This document shows, piece by piece, positions 59,703-64,000 of a stretch of 64,000 nucleotides of DNA (position 1 is the first letter of the stretch; each line of letters begins with the position of its first letter). Below the pieces are notes generated by a model, which did not search any database, was not told the origin of the DNA, and worked only from the letters and a program-made list of their open reading frames with translations. A program made the translations under genes and the position numbers. The stretch lies in the NCBI GenBank assembly GCA_031394355.1, contig JANNSU010000080.1, forward strand, positions 1 to 64,000, given 5' to 3'. The stretch comes from JAEUMY01 sp031394355 (GTDB lineage Bacteria; Pseudomonadota; Gammaproteobacteria; Burkholderiales; Usitatibacteraceae).

Positions 59703-59721
59703 CGCTGGCGCTGCGCCAGCG
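59703..59721 (-). other. perfect hairpin between ptsH and ptsI
   Basis: CGCTGGCG, a CTG loop, then CGCCAGCG. An eight-pair stem in the 89-base gap, without a T-run; may process or stabilise the transcript. Confidence 0.4.
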
Positions 59722-59727
59722 GCTGTC

Positions 59728-59997
59728 CTACTCACCCTCTCCGAACTTGTCGTTGATCAGCGCTTCAAGAGCCGCCATGGCTTCCACTTCGTCCTCACCT
59801 TTTGTCTCAACGTCAATGACGGCACCTTTCGCTGCCGCCAGCATCATCACACCCATGATGGACTTGGCGTTGACGCGGCGGCCATTGCGCGTGACCCAGA
59901 CCTCGCAAGTGAACTGGTTGGCGGTCTGGGTCAGCTTCGCGGACGCGCGTGCATGCAGGCCCAGCTTGTTGATGATCTCAAGGGTTTTGGTCGTCAT
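59728..59997 (-). CDS. ptsH: phosphocarrier HPr
   Basis: 89 residues. Active His15 in KLGLHARAS and the regulatory Ser in NAKSIMGVMMLAA. Its start overlaps the EIIA stop by four bases. Relays phosphate between enzyme I and the EIIA encoded just upstream. Confidence 0.97.
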   Translation of the reverse strand: MTTKTLEIINKLGLHARASAKLTQTANQFTCEVWVTRNGRRVNAKSIMGVMMLAAAKGAVIDVETKGEDEVEAMAALEALINDKFGEGE

Positions 59998-60398
59998 GGT
60001 GTGCAGCAGTCTACGGGCATGGGGATGACGCCTTCGCTGCCGCCAGACAGTGACTTCTGGATGAGTTCGGGCAATGTGACGTTTTCTCGATAGGACAACG
60101 CCCGGATGAGCATGGGCAAGTTCACGCCGGCCACGCCTTCCACCCGCCCCGGCATCAACAACTTGCAGGCGATGTTCGAAGGCGTTGCGCCAAAGATGTC
60201 GGCGAAAATCAGCACACCCTGGCCGGTGTCGAGAAAGCGGATGAGATCCTGTGCCTGTGGCAGGATGGCCTCGGGGTCGTCATGCACCGTGATCCCAAGC
60301 TGGCGCAGATAGAGGGGGCGCTTGCCCATGACATGGCTGGCGCAGTGGATGAGGCTTTCTCCCAAAGTGCCATGGGAGACGATGAGTATGCCGATCAT
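59994..60398 (-). CDS. PTS mannose-family EIIA protein
   Basis: 134 residues with the phosphoacceptor His9 in LIVSHGTLGESL and the family ADIFGATPSNIACKLL segment. The absence of EIIB, C and D genes points to a regulatory phosphate sink rather than sugar uptake. The palindrome copy at 60400-60411 directly precedes the ATG, as at eutB, in place of an ordinary ribosome site. Confidence 0.92.
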   Translation of the reverse strand: MIGILIVSHGTLGESLIHCASHVMGKRPLYLRQLGITVHDDPEAILPQAQDLIRFLDTGQGVLIFADIFGATPSNIACKLLMPGRVEGVAGVNLPMLIRALSYRENVTLPELIQKSLSGGSEGVIPMPVDCCTP

Positions 60399-60399
60399 G

Positions 60400-60411
60400 G
60401 CGAATATTCGC
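60400..60411. repeat. GCGAATATTCGC palindrome at the EIIA start
   Basis: Read in the gene direction, GCGAATATTCGCCATGA puts the palindrome one base before the ATG. The arrangement is identical to that at eutB. Confidence 0.9.
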
Positions 60412-60473
60412 GAGGAGCCCGTCTGGCCTGAAGAACCCGCATTCTAGCCGGACCCGGCCCGTTGATCTGTCCC

Positions 60474-61856
60474 TCAGGCGTCGACAGCCTCTGCCGCGAG
60501 GGGGGCGCTGCCGGTGGCGTCGGTTCCGGCAAGCGCGTGGTCCTCCAGGGCACCCAGCCGCCGGTTGATGGGAAAGACAGTGGAAAACGTGCTGCCTTGC
60601 CCGAGCGTGCTCTCTATATCGAGCCGGGCCTGGTGGCGATTCAGCACATGCTTCACGATGGCGAGCCCCAGGCCGGTACCGCCGGTCGCACGGGATCGCC
60701 CGCGATCGACGCGGTAGAAGCGTTCGGTGATCCGGGGGATGTGCTCCGGGGCAATGCCCTCACCGGAGTCCCTGACCCGGAACGTCGGCTCCTCGCCAGC
60801 AAGCTCCCAGACGACTTCAATGTCGCCACCGTCGGGGGAATAGCGAATGGCGTTGGTCACCAGATTGGACAGCGCGCTTCGCAATTCATCGCGGTTGCCT
60901 ACGAGGCGCTCACTGCAAACGCGCGAAGTGAGGCGATGTCGGCCGGCGGACAGTTGCTCTGCATCGGATATGAGCGACGCGACCATCTCCGGCATGTTGA
61001 TGTCCTGCTCTACCACCGGGTTCCGGCTGTCTTCCAGGCGCGAGAGTGTCAGCAGATCCTCAATCAGATTCTGCATGCGTCCTGCCTGCGCCTCCATGTG
61101 GCCGATGGACTTGTTGAAGAGCGGGTTCGTGCCATCGTTGGCGCGTGAGAGCGTCTCGACAAACCCCGCCAGCACCGTCAGCGGCGTGCGCAACTCATGG
61201 GAGACATTGGCAATGAAGTCGCGGCGCATGGTGTCGAGCTTCTCAAGCTGGGTCACATCGCGAGCCAGCACCAGCTTTTGATCCATGCCGAACGGCACGA
61301 TGATCACCGAAAGGCTCTGATCAGGACTGCCATGGCCCTTCAACATGAAGGGCTCGCTGAAGCTCTGGGCCTGCAAGGCCTCCACGAATGCAGGCTGGCG
61401 CACCAGGTTGGTGATGAGCCCGCCGCGATCTTTGGCGAGCGTGATGGACAGGTCTCGGGAAGCAGTCGGGTTGCACCAGATGATGTGATTGTCCGCATCC
61501 AGCATGACCGCGCCGTCAGGTACTGCCTCTGCCGCCTGCTGAAAGCGTGCCAGGGTATGGGTGAGAAGCTCCTGGGCGTGACGCTCCTGACGAATGAGGC
61601 GGTACAAACGCGACAGTACGTCGCCCCACAAGCCGCTGCCATCCGGCACCGACTGGCCGGGCGACTCCAGCCAGCGCAGCAGCTCGGCAAGTTTGAAGGC
61701 GTAGTAGAGGAAAGCGATGCCAAGAACGACCGCAACGGCCGCCCAGGCACCTGCGGCGCCCCAAATGAAGAACGCTGTCATGGCGGCGGGCAGGGCAAAG
61801 ATCAATACTCGGCCAGCTACCGTCAACAGGGCGACGCTCTGTGGGCTCATGGACAA
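60474..61856 (-). CDS. phoR: phosphate regulon sensor kinase PhoR
   Basis: 460 residues (ATG 61850 is an alternative start). Two N-terminal membrane helices (about 10-60), a PAS domain (about 100-215), phosphoacceptor His in DFIANVSHELRTPLTVLAGF, and a HATPase_c domain with NLVTNAIRYSPDGG and GTGLGLAIVKHVLNRHQ. Downstream of phoB on the same strand, separated by 161 bases. Confidence 0.94.
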   Translation of the reverse strand: MSMSPQSVALLTVAGRVLIFALPAAMTAFFIWGAAGAWAAVAVVLGIAFLYYAFKLAELLRWLESPGQSVPDGSGLWGDVLSRLYRLIRQERHAQELLTHTLARFQQAAEAVPDGAVMLDADNHIIWCNPTASRDLSITLAKDRGGLITNLVRQPAFVEALQAQSFSEPFMLKGHGSPDQSLSVIIVPFGMDQKLVLARDVTQLEKLDTMRRDFIANVSHELRTPLTVLAGFVETLSRANDGTNPLFNKSIGHMEAQAGRMQNLIEDLLTLSRLEDSRNPVVEQDINMPEMVASLISDAEQLSAGRHRLTSRVCSERLVGNRDELRSALSNLVTNAIRYSPDGGDIEVVWELAGEEPTFRVRDSGEGIAPEHIPRITERFYRVDRGRSRATGGTGLGLAIVKHVLNRHQARLDIESTLGQGSTFSTVFPINRRLGALEDHALAGTDATGSAPLAAEAVDA

Positions 61857-62017
61857 GTGCGATCGGGGCGCATGGGCCGGATTATGTCACTGTGGGCGGG
61901 TATCGCGTGAACGTGACGGATGCTGCGTCAACGGTACGAAACCTCGCCCCCTGGCACTGCAGCAAGCTGGCTGCTTGTCAGTTCTCGCTCGGCTACCGGT
62001 CACCTGCTACCCGGCAG

Positions 62018-62704
62018 TCAGTCCTTGGCGAAGCGGTAACCGCTGCCGCGCACGGTTTGCACCAACGCGTCATGTCCGCTGGGTTCGAGGGCGGAGCGCA
62101 ATCGGCGGATGTGCACATCAACCGTACGTTCCTCGATGAAGACATGGTCGCCCCACACAAAGTCCAGGAGCTGTGTTCGGGTGTACACCCGTTCAAGGTG
62201 GGTCAGGAAGAAATGCAGCAGACGGAACTCTGTCGGTCCCATCTGCAGGTTCTTGCCGTGGCCCGTAATGCGATGTGTACCCGGGTCCAGACGCAGGCCG
62301 TGATATTCAATCGGATCCGCCGTCATTTCCGGTGCGCGCCGACGCAGCACCGCCTTGATGCGGGCTTCCAGCTCTCGCACAGAGAACGGTTTCGTGATGT
62401 AGTCGTCCGCCCCAGTCTCCAGGCCACGAAGTTTGTCTTCTTCTTCGCCGCGGGCGGTAAGCATGATGATGGGCAGCTCCTTCGTGCGCGATTCGCTGCG
62501 CAGTCGCCGCGCCAGATCCACGCCGGACGCACCCGGCAGCATCCAGTCCAGCAAGGCAAGATCCGGGAGCTCGTTCTGGATGAGCACGGTCGCCTTCTCG
62601 GCGCTGTCCGCACCGATGACGCGGTATCCCGCCATCTCCAGATTGAGGGAAATCAGTTCATGAATGGCGGGTTCATCTTCAACCACCAGTATTCTTGGAG
62701 CCAT
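62018..62704 (-). CDS. phoB: phosphate regulon response regulator PhoB
   Basis: 228 residues from ATG 62704 (MAPRILVVEDEPAIHEL); a start at 62725 is also open. Receiver domain with Asp in LALLDWMLPGASG, Thr in MLTARGEE and KPFSVREL; OmpR-type winged helix with MGPTEFRLLHFFLTHLERVYTR and RTVDVHIRRLRSAL. First gene of phoB-phoR. Confidence 0.95.
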   Translation of the reverse strand: MAPRILVVEDEPAIHELISLNLEMAGYRVIGADSAEKATVLIQNELPDLALLDWMLPGASGVDLARRLRSESRTKELPIIMLTARGEEEDKLRGLETGADDYITKPFSVRELEARIKAVLRRRAPEMTADPIEYHGLRLDPGTHRITGHGKNLQMGPTEFRLLHFFLTHLERVYTRTQLLDFVWGDHVFIEERTVDVHIRRLRSALEPSGHDALVQTVRGSGYRFAKD

Positions 62705-62801
62705 CTTGGCACTCTCTATGGTCACATTGTCGGCTCATGCAGGGTACATTTCAGTGATGACACTTTTGTTACTGGCTGTCAAATTTGAAGGCGAGGGAGT
62801 T

Positions 62802-62953
62802 GGGATTCGGGGTTCGGGGCTTGACAGGATTCGTCCGAAGGCTGGAAATTCTGTGCAGTCTTGAAAGGCATCCCCCGACGCGGATGGGCCATAATCGAAA
62901 TGATGGAGGCCTGGTTCGCCCCCGAACCCCGAATCCCCAGCCCCGAATCCCGA
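62802..62953. repeat. GGATTCGGGGTTCGGGG inverted repeat
   Basis: GGGATTCGGGGTTCGGGGC (62802-62820) is nearly the inverse of CCCCGAACCCCGAATCCCC (about 62920-62938), across about 100 bases; a third short unit ends at 62953, just before the DUF971 ATG. This is the same repeat family as the array before mgtE. The rest of this 256-base divergent gap is presumably the phoB promoter region; a clear Pho box could not be picked out. Confidence 0.75.
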
Positions 62954-62960
62954 GAAAAAA

Positions 62961-63326
62961 ATGCACGCCCCCACCGAAATCAAGCTGCATCAAGCCTCTC
63001 GCATCCTGGAATTGAGTTACGCGGATGGCCACACCTTCCAGTTGACCTGCGAATATCTGCGGGTTTTCTCCCCGTCTGCCGAGGTGCGAGGCCATGGCCC
63101 AGGGCAGGAGGTATTGCAGGTCGGCAAGGAGGATGTGGAGATCAAGGCCGTCGACCCTGTGGGCAGCTATGCCGTGAAGTTCGTTTTTTCCGACGGCCAT
63201 GACACCGGCATCTTCTCCTGGGACTACCTGCATGAGCTGGGTGTCAAGCAGCAGAGCAACTGGACGTCGTATCTTCAGCGCATGGAAGCGGCGGGCGCCA
63301 GTCGATCGTCGCAGTCGTCCTCCTGA
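62961..63326 (+). CDS. DUF971 (gamma-butyrobetaine hydroxylase-like N-terminal) protein
   Basis: 121 residues. The DUF971 fold is visible in LELSYADGHTFQLTCEYLRVFSPSAEV and YAVKFVFSDGHDTGIFSWDYLHELG, with a short Ser-rich tail. Conserved next to ubiE in Betaproteobacteria; probably accessory to Fe-S or quinone metabolism, unproven. Confidence 0.9.
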   Translation: MHAPTEIKLHQASRILELSYADGHTFQLTCEYLRVFSPSAEVRGHGPGQEVLQVGKEDVEIKAVDPVGSYAVKFVFSDGHDTGIFSWDYLHELGVKQQSNWTSYLQRMEAAGASRSSQSSS

Positions 63327-63354
63327 CGGCTACATTCGGCCCAGGCGCAACAGG

Positions 63355-64000
63355 ATGACTGAACCCATGACAGGTACCACCCACTTCGGCTACGAGCAGG
63401 TATCCGAGGACGCCAAGGCGGAGAAAGTCCGCGAGGTCTTCCGCTCGGTGGCACCCAGCTACGACATCATGAACGACCTGATGTCAGGTGGCCTGCATCG
63501 CATCTGGAAGCATTTCACCGTCAATCTCGCCGCAGTGCTGCCCGGACAGAAGGTGTTGGACGTGGCGTCTGGTTCCGGTGATCTGGCGCGCGAGTTTGCG
63601 AAGCTGGCCGGGGCTGAGGGCGAAGTCTGGCAGACAGACATCAATGCCGCCATGCTGGGCGTGGGGCGTGACCGCCTGTTGAACGCCGGGCTCATGTTGC
63701 CGCTGGCGCAGTGCGATGCAGAAAGGCTTCCCTTCCCGTCGGGTCGATTCGATCTGGTCACCGTCGCCTTTGGTCTGCGCAACATGACGCACAAGGACGC
63801 TGCGCTGGCCGAGATGGCGCGGGTGCTGAAACCGGGCGGCAAGCTCATCGTGCTGGAATTTTCCAAGGTCGCGGCACCATTGGAGAAAGCCTATGACCTG
63901 TACTCTTTCAACATCCTGCCCAAGATCGGGAAGTGGGTGGCCAAGGACGAGGCCAGTTATCGCTATCTCGCCGAGTCCATTCGCATGCATCCTGACCAGG
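63355..64000 (+). CDS. ubiE: ubiquinone/menaquinone methyltransferase UbiE (partial, cut by window end)
   Basis: First 215 codons of a C-methyltransferase in ubiquinone synthesis. MNDLMSGGLHRIWK, SAM motif VLDVASGSGDLAREFAK, DAERLPFPSGRFDLVTVAFGLRNMTH and VLKPGGKLIVLEFSKV are family hallmarks; the frame is open to the last base. ATG 63355 or 63367 both fit. Confidence 0.95.
   Translation, partial: MTEPMTGTTHFGYEQVSEDAKAEKVREVFRSVAPSYDIMNDLMSGGLHRIWKHFTVNLAAVLPGQKVLDVASGSGDLAREFAKLAGAEGEVWQTDINAAMLGVGRDRLLNAGLMLPLAQCDAERLPFPSGRFDLVTVAFGLRNMTHKDAALAEMARVLKPGGKLIVLEFSKVAAPLEKAYDLYSFNILPKIGKWVAKDEASYRYLAESIRMHPDQ

Larger units (their letters stand above)
3468..60411. repeat. family of 24 exact GCGAATATTCGC palindromes dispersed through the window
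   Basis: Exact 12-mers start at 3468, 5900, 11181, 14771, 16472, 20213, 21413, 22684, 27524, 29762, 31568, 32717, 35093, 36226, 38680, 39957, 45754, 47349, 48939, 49904, 52658, 55359, 57307 and 60400. One-base variants start at 24223 and 12608; three more are split by an 84-bp element at 24661, 33724 and 37292. In genes they read ANIR (most), RIFA or EYS. Many extend outward, up to 20 bp at 48935-48954. Confidence 0.95.

Noticed and set aside
62726..62790. Pho box upstream of phoB
   Set aside because: TGTCAT-like words are present but not in the 11-base spacing of a clear CTGTCAT tandem.

Overview
The window is a GC-rich (about 60% by eye) bacterial chromosome segment. It is densely packed with housekeeping genes in arrangements typical of Betaproteobacteria: glnA/glnL/glnG, cyaY beside lptM-lysA, argH beside algZ/algR, the mreBCD-mrdAB-rlpA cell-shape cluster next to gatCAB, dacC-dat-DUF493-lipB-lipA, metX-metW, a permease-less PTS (EIIA-HPr-EI), phoB-phoR, and DUF971-ubiE. 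I cannot name the genus. No rRNA, tRNA, CRISPR array, insertion sequence or prophage is visible.

Layout. 1-320: AT-rich DNA with two small unknown genes, butting against a 5'-truncated M3 oligopeptidase gene. 0.3-5.9 kb: oligopeptidase, a DUF4124/glutaredoxin-like protein, exonuclease III, and a GAF-PAS-PAS-GGDEF-EAL protein. 5.9-11.3 kb: the nitrogen control block glnA-(DUF4124)-glnL-glnG, with a sigma-54 promoter and two NtrC sites. 11.3-15 kb: aroE, mtgA, mgtE. 15-18.5 kb: a histone H1-like protein, lysA-lptM, cyaY, a Cys-rich MarR regulator. 18.5-25.3 kb: argH, algZ-algR, tex. 25-31 kb: ethanolamine ammonia-lyase (eutBC), malate synthase, LysR regulator. 31-38.6 kb: repeat-rich stretch, alkB-like gene, ada, methyltransferase, lipA-lipB, DUF493, aminotransferase. 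38.7-46.8 kb: peptidoglycan/cell-shape genes. 47-50.5 kb: gatCAB. 50.5-57.5 kb: pyrE, a second exonuclease III, an ABC-F ATPase, metW-metX behind a SAM-II-like riboswitch. 57.5-64 kb: ptsI-ptsH-EIIA, phoR-phoB, DUF971, ubiE (cut by the window end).

The most unusual signal is not a gene. The perfect 12-bp palindrome GCGAATATTCGC occurs 24 times exactly (about once per 2.7 kb; roughly 0.003 expected by composition), in coding and non-coding DNA alike, encoding mostly ANIR and otherwise RIFA or EYS. It behaves like a highly iterated palindrome (compare HIP1 of cyanobacteria). In three genes (tex, ada, lipB) the palindrome is split at the same point by an 84-bp element that adds exactly 28 codons in frame, is open on both strands, and keeps three hairpins whose stems covary between copies. 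This resembles the Rickettsia palindromic elements in behaviour but not in sequence, and I regard it as the candidate undescribed system here. Other repeat families (heptamer array before mgtE, 39-bp repeats inside metX, an 81-bp tandem in the mre cluster, dRS3-like and other inverted repeats) show a genome rich in small palindromic repeats.
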